NCBI GenBank assembly: GCA_021234155.1
Contig: JAJEKV010000052.1
Coordinates: forward strand, 8,355,358-8,419,357
Direction of reading: 5' to 3'
Length of the DNA: 64,000 bases
Origin: Isoetes taiwanensis
Taxonomy: Eukaryota > Streptophyta > Lycopodiopsida > Isoetales > Isoetaceae
In this document: piece after piece, positions 34,710 through 46,517 of the stretch
How positions within the stretch are numbered: the first letter of the stretch is position 1
How the letters are laid out: each line of letters opens with the position of its first letter
Notes under the pieces: model-generated
What the model was told of the DNA's origin: nothing
Databases searched by the model: none
The model's input: the letters and a program-made list of their open reading frames with translations, nothing else
Made by a program: the position numbers and the translations under genes

Positions 34710-34974
34710 TAACTTAAAAAGGATTGGGTTGCTTATGCTTAAGGTATTATGGCATAAGCACATTCAAATGTGGGCCAGTATATTTCTACCCTTTTTGTAC
34801 GATGCATTACTTAAGGGGCTCGCCAGGTGGCCTTACCCCATGTAATGCCCTGCCACCGAACATTACCCCTAACTTAAAAAGGACTGGGTTGCTTAAGGTA
34901 CTATGGCATATCATTCATTCTCATTCAAATGTGGGCCAGCATATTTCTACCCTTTTTGTACGATGCATTACTTA
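34656..34974. repeat. Tandem duplication, 160-bp period
   Basis: Unit 1 (34656-34815) and unit 2 (34816-34974) both start GGGCTCGCCAGGTGGCC and end CGATGCATTACTTAA. They differ at few positions. The unit contains the right arm of the hairpin, so the right half of that element was duplicated. Confidence 0.9.
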
Positions 34975-34979
34975 ATTGA

Positions 34980-35603
34980 TCTCAGTGGATGATAGAATTC
35001 AATTCAATTCATTTTACTCTTAAAGGGCATCATTATCCACCTGTTGCTAAGAGGTCAACCTAAGGGAGTGCTCCACTTGGACATTAGGAATTGTGTTTTG
35101 GTCAAAGTTAGATAGTCATCCATTAGAACATCCATCATTACAGTCTTCTAGTTTTAAACAAGAAGAAAATGATTTATTAAGTTTGTTAATTTCGGTATGG
35201 CAAATTAAGGTAGATGATTCTTTCAATTTTAGAACCATTAAACACTAAAACTTAATACATGTGTGTAATGAAAAGCCGAGTATGTTCTTAATTTACTAAC
35301 AATAAAATGCACGGCATTCATGGCATGCATGAAATTTGAGCTCGAGACCGCCACTATTGCACTTGCTTCGCCAGAACCTACAGATCCTACCCTGCAAAGC
35401 AATAGTGCATTTGGTGACTCTCTAACTCACTTAGAGATTGGCTAATTGTAAGGTTATAAGATGTTTTATAAGGTTAGTGTAAGGTTACACACAACAATTA
35501 AGAGAAAGCGGATCACTTAATAATGGTAGCACAATTATGCCACATTTGTTAAAGAACATAGAATGTTATAGACAATCGATTAAAAATTGCATGAAGCAAA
35601 AGG
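34980..35603. other. Region downstream of the MYB gene
   Basis: AT-rich sequence without a supported gene; it should include the MYB 3' UTR. No strong AATAAA can be assigned with certainty. Confidence 0.35.
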
Positions 35604-38185
35604 TTACCTGTGAGCCAAGGCAATTCTCCCAGTAGTAGGCCATTGCGCCCTTGTGTGAGAGCAAATCTCCTTGAGCTTGAGGGTAGTATCTTCCTCATCA
35701 ATAACAACATATTCAATTCCCTTTATCCTTTGAGCATCAAAGCCAATATGGGGAACTGTGATTGCATAAGAACCAACTTCTTGGGCAGAGCCATTTTTCA
35801 CCTTTGAAACATAGTGTGATGTGTCAAATAACTTGGGGACAGAAACCAGCTCAATAAGGTCCATTTCTTGGCACTGGTTCTTCACATAAGAGCCTGCTTC
35901 AAGGGACCATGCTTTGGCCTGCAAGATGGCATCCAGTTTGAAGAAGTCAGGAGGAGAGCTGCTGCATTCATGCAGCATGGAAGAAAGATCAACTACACTG
36001 TCAGAGCATTTAGATGATGATAGAAGGTAATCTTCCATAGCATCAACTGTAATAAAACTGTCAAGGTGAGGCACCTGCCAGGTATGGCTATGGCTAGGCA
36101 CAATATTATCAACTTCATTCTTTGCCATGGATTGAGTGTCAAGATTTTGAAAAGAACATGCTTCAGAAATAAACCTTTCATCAGCAGATTGAGAGGTGTA
36201 TAAATGTGTGGAAGTGCGAAAAGGATCGAAAGGCGGCGCGATCTTGGCGCCTTTTCTAGTGTCTGGGGTTGGATCAGGATCATGGTGAGGAATGAGGATG
36301 CCTGCAGAATTTTGGCATTCTTGAAAACCATTAACACAGCCTTCACACTGGCATGCAGCCAAGGCAGGAGGAGAGCAGCCCTCTTCAAGCATAAAACCAT
36401 ACTGCTTAACATCACAGAAACCATCCCTTGCCCTGCTCCAATTTTCTGCCAACCCTAAACCGGATCTGCCACCAAAATTCCACCCACAATTTTCATAATC
36501 CAATGAACAGCCACCACCTTGGAACCCTAAATCAGAACTGCTGCTTTCATCCTGGCAGCAGGCCATTTTCTTAAGCAGCTTATCCACCTCTGTTTTGCTC
36601 ATATCAGATTCTAGCTCTTTGGCCACATTTTGCAGCGCCAAATTCCAGTTAGAATTTGAGCCTGAATCAGAATTTGGATCCGGAGTATTGGGTATGGTGG
36701 ATTGGCGAAGCTTTTTGCTTGATTTACTTACAGTATGAGGGTAGAGCTTTTGTATGTAATCTCTGAGGATAGTAGGCCGCCGGACTTCTTCCAAGTTTTG
36801 GGATGATCCGTCTGTGGCTTTTCTGTGCTTCCGGCGAAGGTCCTTCCTTCTCATTGTAGCATTCCAATGATTTTTTATAGCATTTTCAGTCCGGCCGGGA
36901 ATCAGCTTTGCAATATCTGCCCATTTATTTCCGAGTCTGCGATGGGCCGAAACTAGAAGCCGTTCTTCGTCTTCCTTCCAGATATCACGCTGCACAAAAT
37001 CGACCAAATTCACCTTGTCAGTAGGCTAGAATAATCTTAAAATCCAATTCAGATTTATCACACAGCAGAATGGATTCACTGAATTTTTTGAAACAGCAAG
37101 GATGCTGGAGCAGAGAAATTTAATTTCAAGAGTAAAACCTTGATATCTGGCTTGAGATGATTGTGCCATCGTTCCCGGCATTGTTTTCCGATCCGGCCAG
37201 GAAGATAAGTAGCTATAAGAGACCATTTTTGGCAGCCATGCTTGGCGACCAGCTCCATCAGATACCTGCGAGAAATCCAAAATATATCGATCAGACAATC
37301 CAAACAAAATTAATTCCTTTCGCAGATCATAAATTCTGCCTTTGGCCAGACAACCAAAATCAAATTTACTGGCTGCAAGCGAACCTGTCTTCTTCGGGAG
37401 TCCACTGGCCCTTTGTGATATTGGGCCGTTTGGAAATCGATTTGGAAGCTCGTTTCATCATGCATTTGCCGCTGTTAGTGAAATCCCGATCGAAATTAAA
37501 CAGCCCACATCCTGGATTTTGATTATTTTTATTCGATAGCGACGTTGGCCCCATTTCTAGCTTTCCCATAATAGAGCTGTCGCTGTTTTTATCCATTTCA
37601 TTCCCTTGAATCTGCAGCTGCTGCCTGTATTTGTGATTTTCTTCAATCTGCAGATCCAACACCTTCGATTTTTGTGATTGGGTCATGCAAATCAGACCGT
37701 TTACCTCATCCATGAATTCGCCATTTTCCCATCCTTCTATTTCTTCATCATAAATCGATTCTACAGCATTATCATTCATTGTTTCGTCTGAAAATTCCTG
37801 GCCGCCGCTGTTGCTCAGCCCCAGAATGTCCTTGAGTTCATCCACTCCCTTCTGATCCATTTTGTTGAAGCTTGGCGACGCGGGTTTCCATAGCTGACCT
37901 TGTTTGAATTCTTCCTCCAGCGAATTCCTGAAGCTCGAAAACATCTCTGGTTTTGTTTCGCAAAACTTGGGTAATATGTCATTAAAATCGAAACGAGTCG
38001 GATTCAAAACCGCGCCAAATCTGAAAGACAACTACAGATCAACCACCGGATCAGTCTGTGCATTACTGGATGTGCAAACGGAAAAAAAAAAATTAAAAAA
38101 AATGAGACAGAATAGTTAGGATCATACAGGTCCAGAGGGCGAGCCGTGAGGCATTCCTGCTGGAAAATATATTCCAGCTCCAGAT
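35604..38185 (-). CDS. R2R3-MYB transcription factor, MYB98/MYB64/MYB119-like
   Basis: The supported coding exons on the minus strand are 38128-38185 (tentative), 37385-38021, 37139-37265 and 35604-36989, with GT-AG borders. The first coding exon and start codon are not certain; the gene may begin near 38560. An acidic N-terminal region precedes R2 (GQWTPEEDR then [30 protein letters not shown]) and R3 ([38 protein letters not shown]), so the Trp spacing is complete. [15 protein letters not shown] and KNHWNAT are typical of the plant MYB98/MYB64/MYB119/MYB118 group, known in Arabidopsis for female gametophyte and embryo programmes. A C-terminal tail of about 390 residues is rich in Ser and acidic patches. 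The last codon may be AGG before TAA, or that GTAA may be a donor to an unseen exon. Confidence 0.85.
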
Positions 38186-38730
38186 CTACAAAGAGAACGA
38201 TATTTCGATGCCGATTTGCATACAATTATTTATATGAGAAAATAATCCAGAAACTGCAATGACGAGAAGAAGACCTGAAGAAAAATTTGAGAAGGAAAAA
38301 TGATGCGAGAAGGGAAAAAGGAATGGGGTTTTTTCTAAGCTCTTTCCGGTGGAAAAAACAGGCACGGCACGAGAAGAGGAGTTTAAGGCAAAGCATCTTA
38401 CCCACTACCCGGATTGAAGCGATGATCAGATTAGAGAAATTTCGGGATTGCTTCTGGGCCCTGTAAGATTCCTGCCTTAAAAGCGAGCTATATTCTTCAA
38501 GTTTGAGCGCAAATTTGTCGATTAGCAAAGGTCTAAGCCGGATTTGGCTATGGAGGACATTTTCGCCCAAATCTCGCAGCTTCTGTCCGAGCCCAAATCA
38601 AAACAAAACAAAAAAGAAACCCAAAAAATACACACTCTACCGCATCCGAAGCACGCAATTCCTTCTGCTGGAAGGTGAAGCGGCACCCATTTCTCAACTC
38701 CGGCGGCCCTTGTCGGACCTGCCACTTGGC

Positions 38731-38935
38731 TGATAACGGGTCTCGCAATTCCCCTATTTGGTGATAACGGGGTTTGCGTTCTTGCGGCGTGGTGATAACG
38801 GGTCCATATAACTACTTCCAAGTGGCTGATATCAGACCCCTTGTTCCCACCACATTCTGAAATATCCAATGGGATGGTGATAACGGGTCCCACGATTCTT
38901 ATAGCGCGGGACGTTGCGGTGATAACGGGTTCCGA
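38731..38935. promoter_or_regulatory. Five TGATAACGGG elements upstream of the MYB gene
   Basis: TGATAACGGG occurs at about 38732, 38761, 38792, 38877 and 38918, always in GGTGATAACGGG or GCTGATAACGGG context. The cluster lies 150-750 bp upstream of the first MYB exons (which read leftward). TAACGG fits the general Myb recognition element YAACNG. Whether it controls the MYB gene is inference; it could also be a decayed tandem repeat. Confidence 0.6.
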
Positions 38936-39235
38936 TATCGCTGAAGATTGTGATCTGGGGATTATATAACACAGCCGTTACATTTTTTTTTCTTTTCTTT
39001 TTTTTAACTATCATTTCTTCCCGCACACTTGGCTGATAATTTTTACAACTACGAGGTCTTTACTAACCTTCGCGCTGTTACAATTAATTTTTTTATTCAG
39101 TTAATGTGAAATATTTTTCTTGACAAAGCCTAGATGCAAATATCACATGCATATACGTGATCTCTCACACCACTAGGGCCCTTGTTCGTGTTTGTGTTCG
39201 TGTTCGTGTTCGTTACACGACAAGACAAACATTGT

Positions 39236-39519
39236 GAATGCAGACAACCTATGCGAAGCTCATGCCTATAGAGCCAGAAATCTCAAACTGAACTATCTGA
39301 TCCCTCACACCACTACATTTCCCATGGCCTTCCGCCACCTTTGCCTCCCGCATTCGTCAGACCACATACAACCTATGCGAATGCAGCCAACCTATGCGTC
39401 GCGCATGCCTATAGAGACCGAAATCTCAAACTGAACTATGCGATCCCTCACACCACTACAACTCCCATGGCCTTCTGCCACCTTTGCCTCCCTCATCCCT
39501 CACATGACAAACAACCTTA
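39236..39519. repeat. Tandem duplication, 143-bp period
   Basis: Two units start GAATGCAG(A/C)CAACCTATGCG at 39236 and 39379 and share GAAATCTCAAACTGAACTAT, CCCTCACACCACTACA and CCCATGGCCTTC. A partial third unit (GATCTCTCACACCACTAGG) occurs near 39159, followed by a short GTTCGT repeat at 39185-39214. Confidence 0.85.
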
Positions 39520-39575
39520 TCGGACTCTTGTATGGAAAGGGAGAGTGCTTTTTTTTTGCTTATCATTACTAGAAC

Positions 39576-39704
39576 AGTACTGATAATTAATTATCAGTAC
39601 TCCTCCAGTACTGATAACTAATTATCAGTACTCCTCCAGTAATTATCAGTACTGATAACTAATTATCAGTACTCCTCCAGTACTGATAACTAATTATCAG
39701 TACT
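39576..39704. repeat. Array of perfect palindromes AGTACTGATAA...TTATCAGTACT
   Basis: Units of 26 bp (AGTACTGATAATT plus its reverse complement, or a variant with AACTAATT) are separated by CCTCC spacers, giving a 31-bp period: 39576-39601, 39607-39632, an irregular unit at 39638-39673 and 39679-39704. The first unit is an exact palindrome; the others differ by one base pair at the centre. Confidence 0.9.
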
Positions 39705-39935
39705 TAATTAGCAGCCCGATAAGGCGGTTATCGGGTCGTCGCTTCTGATGTCACCTTTGATAACCGCCTCGGCCCTAACGGGCCTCGGCAGTTATCAAAC
39801 ACGTACAGACTCGGCCCTAACGGGCCTCGTCTGACGTGTCCAAAATGCGTGGCCTCGGACGTACAACCTCGGTCACGCATTTTTGGTTATCAGCCTTAGC
39901 TAGACCGATAACCTTACCTTAGCAGTGATTTCTGC
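39705..39935. repeat. GC-richer flank with duplicated CGGCCCTAACGGGCCTCG
   Basis: ACTCGGCCCTAACGGGCCTCG-type blocks occur at about 39766 and 39811, and GATAACC/GGTTATC words recur (CCGATAAGGCGGTTATCGGG at 39717, TGATAACCGCC, GGTTATCAG, CCGATAACC). These extend the palindrome array and share its GATAAC core. Confidence 0.6.
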
Positions 39936-41228
39936 AGTTGAAAATAGAGTTACCTTAGACATACTGTCGTGATAGAATCACAACCCTTGGAGATACTGCG
40001 GGATGGAATCCCCAACCATTAAAATCACGCCACAACAACATATCCATGTGCCCCATCTGTGTCAACCTCCACGACTACATCACGCTCTTCTCACCTCATC
40101 CATCTCGTGACTCCCCCATCTAGCATGCCTATAAAATCTAGCTTCCAACACTGCATACACTGACCATTTTGGTTTCCTGCATGTCTATTCAATTAAGGAT
40201 GCTTATCATGCACTTCACATACCTACTGAGAATTCGTAAGTTCAAGCTTTGCTCCATCTAGCCCGTGCATCTTGTCCACTCGTCCTATTTTCTATTCAGC
40301 ATAGGTCACATTATCCTTCAACTTGATCTTTAGAAGGAAGATTTTCTATTCCTTTCTAGGACTCTAGGGAGCCCTTATAGGACACAAGAAAATCGTATTA
40401 CAAATATATTATATATTTTAATTGTGGTTCCCACAAACCTTATGTTTATTATTTAGGGCCCACAACTCAACCTATCAACTTGATAAAAACAAAGTTCCAC
40501 TAAACGACAAAGGTCCTACATAGGACAAGAAATTCTTATTAAACATTGTTAATACTCTACATAGAACTTTGTTGTAGCCATTTAATATTTACAACCACCC
40601 TTTTATAATTTTATATCTACGGGAAATTTATCGCGGTGGCCAATACCGCCTTGAACATTTTTTTTCTTCGACTCAGTGGAAAGGCCACTCTGTGTATAAG
40701 ATACTCGGTGCAAAAGTTATCAAGTGTTGAAGATACCGAATAGAAGAAAGAAAAATAGTTTATCATGTTGTTTCCACATGCATGCGTCAGAATAAATGTC
40801 CGCAGTGAGCACATATCCTCTACCGTAATAAGAATCTACTTCAACAAATCGGTCAAAACACAATCTTTCTAAGTGAACCACGATTCCGTTATTTTGAAAT
40901 TATTCCATCATTTTGAAATTTATAAATAATGACAACCCCAATTTCAACAATGTGGAATTGCATGTAAATACTTTTTATTATCAGCCTTAATTCTAACATG
41001 TCTCAAATTACAAGTTAACACTTAGTTAATCACAAGCCAGTATTCCACATAGTCAAGCAGATGTAACTCAACACATTTATACTCATCGACAATGAGAGTA
41101 AGATACCCATACACTGAAAGTAAGATTACAATGAAAGCACGAATACAATGAAAAGTAAGATGCACAGAAAATAGGACTACAATGAAAGTAGGATTCACAT
41201 CATAAGATACTCATGGACTCTCGTACTT
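39936..41228. other. Intergenic, no gene seen
   Basis: AT-rich, no supported coding frame. Confidence 0.4.
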
Positions 41229-41720
41229 TATTTTGCTTGTTCAGCTATTTTCTCTAGTGACTTTAGAAGTTTATCCTTCACAGAGATTGGAATCTTCATG
41301 TACCCCTTTCTCGGATCCACCTTGCCCTTTCTGGGGTTCCATGACATCAACACGGATTTTATTTCCATCCATTGGGGCGAATCACTTGCATCATACTTCC
41401 ATTGCTATTAAAACAATCTTTGTAGCGCTTTTTTTCAGTAATGACTCCTTTTTCACTTACTGGACGCCAAGACGCCACATACATCTTGTTTCTGTTAGGG
41501 TTATTAGCTTCTCTACAAATGCTTGAGATGGTATACCCTAACCAAATAGGATAAGTATCTTCATCTGATGGCCTGACGATCAAATATTAGCCATCCTTCA
41601 AATCCATCTTAGGATCATATGGAGCAAGTTCATAATACTTGGGACGCTCCCTTCTATGTCCAACATAGTGCTCTTTTTCCTCTTCCACCTCCTCTTCAGA
41701 CTCCTCTATCATCAGGTGGA
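41229..41720 (-). pseudogene. Remnant of an unknown mobile-element protein (related to 19.65-19.93 kb)
   Basis: The minus strand reads an acidic stretch (IEESEEEVEEEKEHYVG), RRERPKYYELAPYDPK, a stop, YLIVRPSDEDTYPIWLGYTI, then KMYVASWRPVSEKG and RYKDCFNSNGSMMQVIRPNG. The order and wording parallel the plus-strand fragment near 19.7 kb. A short module with V-x-W-x-R-P resembles the tail of BAH- or chromatin-reader-like domains sometimes carried by plant transposons, but I cannot name the family. It contains stops and is dead. Confidence 0.45.
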
Positions 41721-42369
41721 TCAGCCGTTGATCAGAGCAACAAGGCTGGCAACTCTAAGCCACTATTGATATTATTGCAAGCATAACAGTGTTTGTCCTT
41801 CAGTTCAACACGAAGTTATGAAGCTGTATTGAAGAAATGGAGACTTCCACAAAGTCATCACCAATAGCTTGTAATATTGTCTATTTGGATTCAAGCTTAT
41901 GACATGACTGAGATAGTAAATGAACCCAAGAGCCCTAGCATTGCAGAAACATTGTCAGCATCATGTCCTGCTCGTTTGTCATCCGACGCTTTCGTGATGA
42001 TGGCTACAGTTCGACCTGATCATGGCTTGGGCGTTGCGGAATCGCCTCCAGTTGCAGGGCTTGCATTGACGTGGATGCCTAACATTGCGTACCGATTGTG
42101 TGTTGTTACGTCCTAGTGTCCATAGGTGTGGTGACTGCATCCGTTCTTGTGTCATGTGTATGGAATGTGGTGTGTGGGGCTGTTGTCGTGTGATGTGGAT
42201 GGGATGTGGTGGTTGTATCTGCTTTTATGTGGTGCTCTGTTTGTGACTGCTCCTGTGTGGTGGATTGTGTGGTGGTGGTTGCTGTCGATAGACTGGTGTG
42301 GGGGTGCGGGCCAAGGGGTAGCTGGCTTTGTTTTGCACTCATCAATCTTCTTGTGTTTTTTATCACTGT

Positions 42370-42680
42370 GTTTGGGCAGTCACGGCCCCAAAAACCTATC
42401 CGTAAAAGAATATATCTCATATTCAGCCACTTCTTCCAGAACTTGACATGTGAAGGGAAGCGAAAGATGATCTCTAGCTATGGCTTGATTAAATTTTCGG
42501 TAGTCAATGAAGTCATGAGTTTGTCATGTTGCTTGAGGACAATAGCAAAGGGGCTTTCCTATTCGAAATGGTTGACTTCATATATTAGACCAGCTACCAA
42601 GAGTTTAACTCTCTCTTGTCAATATCATCTGCAAAGTCTACTGGACAAGTCATTCCTGTTGACGCAATAAACGTCTCCAC
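42370..42680 (-). pseudogene. Ty3/gypsy reverse transcriptase remnant
   Basis: The minus strand reads VKLLVAGLIYEVNHFE, a stop where Trp/Lys is expected, ESPFAIVLKQHDKL, then after a shift DFIDYRKFNQAIARDHLSL, PFTCQVLEEVAEYEIYSF and TDRFLG. This is the start of a plant gypsy reverse transcriptase (consensus LLxAGxIYxxxDSxWVSPV, CIDYRKLNxATxKDHFPLPFIDQMLE). About 90 residues remain. Confidence 0.7.
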
Positions 42681-43674
42681 AATTTTGATAATATAGTTGT
42701 GCATTATGTAACCCAGAACAATCTTCCTGACATCATTATCATCAATCTTCCGCAAAGCCATCATTTAGAACTGATTTATGAAACATCAAAGAAAGGGACT
42801 GGCAGGAACACATAATGCTAGGAAACCACATGATGATCTTGTTTTGGAACATAAGAATTGAAAGAGGAGCAAAGTACCTGGTCTTAAGGGTCATGTGTGC
42901 AGTCAAATCTCTAGAAGAATACTTCTGTCAAGGGCTGAAGAAGCGGACTCCCCCTGAAAGGCATCCTTGAGTAGATGGTAAAGCAAAGTTAAACTTCCTG
43001 CAACAATCATACCATTGCTCAAATGTACTGTTCGCAAAGCATCTCTTGTATTGTTGATTTTATTCATGCATAAAAAGGGTTGAGTGTACGAAGAAAGCGT
43101 GTTAAAAGGTCTTCAATTATTGAAGCTTGAAATCACAAATGAACGGAACAGACCACAAAGACTCGAAAACCGAGGATTTTTACAGGCCGATCTCTTTAGA
43201 GCCTTGCATTAGATCTCTCTATCGTACACTTGGATAATCAAAATTAATCTGCTTTGATTGGCTTCCTGTGTCTTTTGCACCAGACACTAATTTCTCATGA
43301 TCTGCAACTTGTATCACAACTTCAGAATTCAAAGATCTTATTTAGTGTAAGCTTCACACTAATTTACTGGCCATTTTCTATTAGTTGGGCATTTCTGATT
43401 CATAAGCAAGACACTATTGCTCGCTCCTGGTATCTTCAAAATCAGTAGACATGTATGCCGTTACATTACATTGTGCTATCATGTCAGTGTATGGAAGCTA
43501 CTTCAGCATCTAACCCTGTCAATGTCTGTTCTTTTGACCACTTCGGTGACCTGCTTTTCCTCATGACATGCTTGCCTCTCTAGCAATAGTAAGAGCAGTT
43601 GTTTGTCGTCCATGAAGTACAATTCTGATCGGGATAGTTGTTATTGAGTTCAACCTGTATTCCTGCTTGCTCTC
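42681..43674. other. Intergenic, no gene seen
   Basis: No supported coding frame or repeat. Confidence 0.35.
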
Positions 43675-44866
43675 TCAAATGTTAGTAATATGATATATGT
43701 AGATTGCCGCAAGGTTTTTACAGTATTTGACAAAGGAGGTCCTGCATTCTCCTACATAACCACATAATATACTGCATAAGTATTTTAGTAATTCTATGGA
43801 ATTTAGATGGCCTATACATACCTGTTCAGATTTTAACTGCTCCAGGGTGTAACCTTCCTCTGTTGCAGATTTAATCAACTGCAAAATATTAACCTCATAA
43901 TTTGCTCTAATATGGTTCTAGAATATTTGATTCACATAGACTTCCTCCCAGGTACACTCCCTTAACATTACTACTGGCCTGATCAACAAATGCATCTATG
44001 GCATCTTCTTCTTTCAGCCCACTCTTGTCATTACTTGCACTTCCATCAACCTGTACAAATGTCAAAGATTGTAAAAAAGTGGTTGAGATTTTCCTACAAA
44101 GAGAACTGTGTGCCTTTGAAAGTGTTCTATAAACGTACCTCACCCAAGAAAAACGAACCCTGGTTTCCTATATCCAAATCAGATACCAAATACTTAAAAC
44201 AGTTTTCTTACAGGCATTACCAATAGTACGTTATATAGGAGACCAATCATGCCTCATCCAACATCATGCTCTTCAAATTATTATCGGTCATGACTGCATA
44301 TGCTCCTGATAAAGCTCCATCTGCCAATATAAGATGTAATTGGAGCTCCATCATTGAAATCCCTTGACTCCGAGCTTGCTTGCACACAGAACAAAATTCA
44401 TCTGTTGCAACCTAAATCCCAACATTTTTACTAATAAGAAGTAGGCACATAATTTAGTCTGTGGCCAATTATCTACCTCAAATGGTTTTCCCAAGCCTTC
44501 AATCCTGCATTGAATAAAAGCATGTTTTAGTCTGTAAGCCAATCCCATGCGAGTTAGCATTTCTTTTACTCAATTTGTCGAGCCCATTAGTCTGCGATGA
44601 CAACTTCGTTGACTTCATTTCATCAGACTCCAGTGCCTCTGCCATACATCTCACTTCAGATGACAATTCGTCTACAACTCTGGCTAGGTTTAACAAGGAT
44701 TTCTCAACTGCCAATAGGGACTTTCTGATTTGCTCATTGGTGGTTTCCTTTTAGACGGACTCTGCACATCTGATGCATCTTCTCCAAGACAACAATTCAC
44801 AGCCTTTTTCCGCCCTTGCACATGATCGCCCAAAATAGTTTCATAATGAACCCTAGCAATGCAAAG
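43675..44866 (-). pseudogene. Exon-like fragments of an unknown gene, interrupted by the hAT insertion
   Basis: Minus-strand coding-like pieces are VHYETILGDHVQGRKKAVNC, then (with a one-base shift) EQIRKSLLAVEKSLLNLARV followed by DELSSEVRCMAEALESDE. A 30-base micro-exon IEGLGKPFE has AG and GT borders, and an exon reads TDEFCSVCKQARSQGISMME then LQLHLILADGALSGAYAVMT. Last comes DGSASNDKSGLKEEDAIDAF. The first part is like the coiled tail of plant Myb/SANT-type or transposon-associated proteins, but I do not recognise the whole. At least one frameshift is present. The hAT element inserted directly upstream of the first piece. Confidence 0.35.
44859..44866. repeat. hAT target-site duplication, left copy
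   Basis: ATGCAAAG, identical to 46909-46916. Confidence 0.85.
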
Positions 44867-45099
44867 CATAGAAACAGAATACGGCCGTATTCACTGTAGA
44901 ATACGGCGAATACGCCATTAAAAAAACCGTATTTGCGAAATACATACGCCGTAAGGGAAGTCTAAAACAGAATACGCCCGTATTCCTGAGAATACGGGCC
45001 CAAATACGGCCGTATTCAGTGTTTAACGGAAAAAATTCAACGTAATGGGGCTTCTTTTTGTTTTCTTATAACCTCTCTGTTGTTTCGGCGGCGCCCGAC

Positions 45100-45312
45100 C
45101 TTCTTTTGGAGTATTCTGTTTCTGTGCAAATAAGGCAGCGTCGACGAGTACCCCTGGATTGAACCGATTGGCGAGGATAAGGTTAGGGGTCCCAAAAAAT
45201 GTATTCTTTCCTGTTACTGCACAGATTTGAAATAGGCATACATGATCAGAGCCCATTAAAAGTCGTCCAAGGCCACAGCAATGACAGCATCCTCTATCAG
45301 TAACCTTAAAAC
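45100..45312 (-). pseudogene. Captured GDSL-type esterase/lipase exon fragment
   Basis: The minus strand, after a CCCTGCAG splice acceptor at 45313, reads GFKVTDRGCCHCCGLGRLLM. Plant GDSL lipases have YGFxVTDRxCCGxG after an intron at this same place (phase 1 after the first base of the Gly codon). The extra His-Cys could come from a 9-bp duplication of TGCTGT-CAT. Similarity fades after about 25 residues. The catalytic Asp/His block (DxxHP) is not visible. The call rests on a short motif and the intron position. Confidence 0.5.
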
Positions 45313-45523
45313 CTGCAGGGAAACAAACCCAGTTCATATAAAAATTTCTTTTCCTTGCTTAAATTTCTTAGCCCATCTAAACCTGTAAGCCTGTAAACCA
45401 ATACAGAACTTATTGCTGACTGATAGTGTGTAACTTTTAGATCTAGAGTACAAATTCATTTCCTTCCGGTTCTATCTGCAACAGAGATTGAGGAGTAGAT
45501 TATACATTAATGCTTTGTTGCAG

Positions 45524-45772
45524 GAATATGTTTCAACTGTCGCAGGACGTGATTTTCCAGTAACAGGTGTGCAGTGGCATCCTGATTCCTGAGGTATGTG
45601 AATTTGCTATTAAAATTCTTCCTCTTCGCATGTAGCAGCCTATGGATTCAATGGCATTGGGTTATCTTCTCAAATGATGATTCATTTGCAGAAAAATGCA
45701 TTTGGATGGGGTTTGAATTCCATTCCACATAGTGCTGATGCAATTCAAGTTACTCAAAGTGTGGCAAACTTC
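45524..45772 (+). pseudogene. Captured gamma-glutamyl hydrolase C-terminal exons
   Basis: Exon 45524-45593 follows a TTGTTGCAG acceptor and reads EYVSTVAGRDFPVTGVQWHP, then DS and a stop. Exon 45692-45772, after an intact GTATG...TTTGCAG intron, reads KNAFGWGLNSIPHSADAIQV then TQSVANF. These match the end of plant gamma-glutamyl hydrolase (GGH), a vacuolar class-I glutamine-amidotransferase-like enzyme that trims folate polyglutamates; its consensus here is VTGxQWHPEKNAFEW and IPHSEDAIQVTQ. A 7-bp duplication (CCTGATT-CCTGA) made the stop. Retention of the intron shows capture of genomic DNA, not of cDNA. Confidence 0.85.
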
Positions 45773-45775
45773 TAA

Positions 45776-46517
45776 TAAGAGGAGGTTTGACTACCAAACT
45801 CCAGCATACTATTTGGATCCCGAATATCAAGGAGGTCCTCCCTTTAGAAATGGCACTGTTCAGGCTTATTGGGATAATTATCTTTTTCAACTTGCTCCTA
45901 GGGATGATGTGAGGAGACAGGTGAAAAGTCAAGCCCTTCTTTTTCATAGAAAAGAAGGGAGATCTTCATTTCCTGATGCACAAAAAGATAAGTTTAGAGT
46001 AAGTTCTGGTACTTGGTGGTACGAAAATTGTTATGATATGCCACAATTGCAGGATATTGCACAGAAATTATTGTGTCAGTGTGCTAGCTCTTCCTCGCTT
46101 GAGAGGTTATTTAGTACATTTGAGCATGTGACAGATGGGAAAAGGGGCATTAGAATGTTGCCAGAAAGATCGAGTGCTCTTGTATTTGTTGCACATAATT
46201 TGAAACTTCGTAATGAGAACAGAGCTGCAGCAAGCGTCCTTCCTGAAATGTACGTTGGCTTGGGCAAGAAAGCTAGCATTCCAGAGCCAGAACAATTGCT
46301 AACATGGGGCACTGATGGAGATGATGATTATGATGATGGCGTTGAAACAATTGAGCATGCTGAAGGAAATTTGGAAGTGGGAAGCACTAGTGGATCTTTG
46401 GAGGAAGTAGGGAATGTTGGTAGTGGTTCTTGGTATGGTGAAGTTCATGGGGAGGATCATGATTATAGCCCTACTGCTGATGTTGAATTTGTTCCATCCT
46501 CTCTCTACCCAGAGTGA
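45776..46517 (+). pseudogene. hAT transposase, C-terminal dimerization region
   Basis: The plus frame, open to TGA at 46517, has AYYLDPEYQG, then GTWWYENCYDMPQLQDIAQK and CASSSSLERLFSTFEHV, then LVFVAHNLKLRN. That is the hAT C-terminal dimerization pattern (WW...P.L...A...L...ASSS..ER.FST). An acidic tail rich in Asp, Glu and Gly follows. The frame runs into the captured GGH exon at the 5' side in another reading frame, so the catalytic RNase-H-like core is deleted. Confidence 0.85.

Noticed and set aside
42106-42446. Open frames rich in Thr/His or Cys/Val/Trp at 42.1-42.4 kb
   Set aside because: They come from a GTGGT-rich low-complexity stretch and show no family similarity.
45732-45775. 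In-frame fusion of the GGH exon with the hAT transposase
   Set aside because: The open frame that starts at 45732 passes through the GGH exon in a different reading frame, so no GGH-transposase fusion is encoded.
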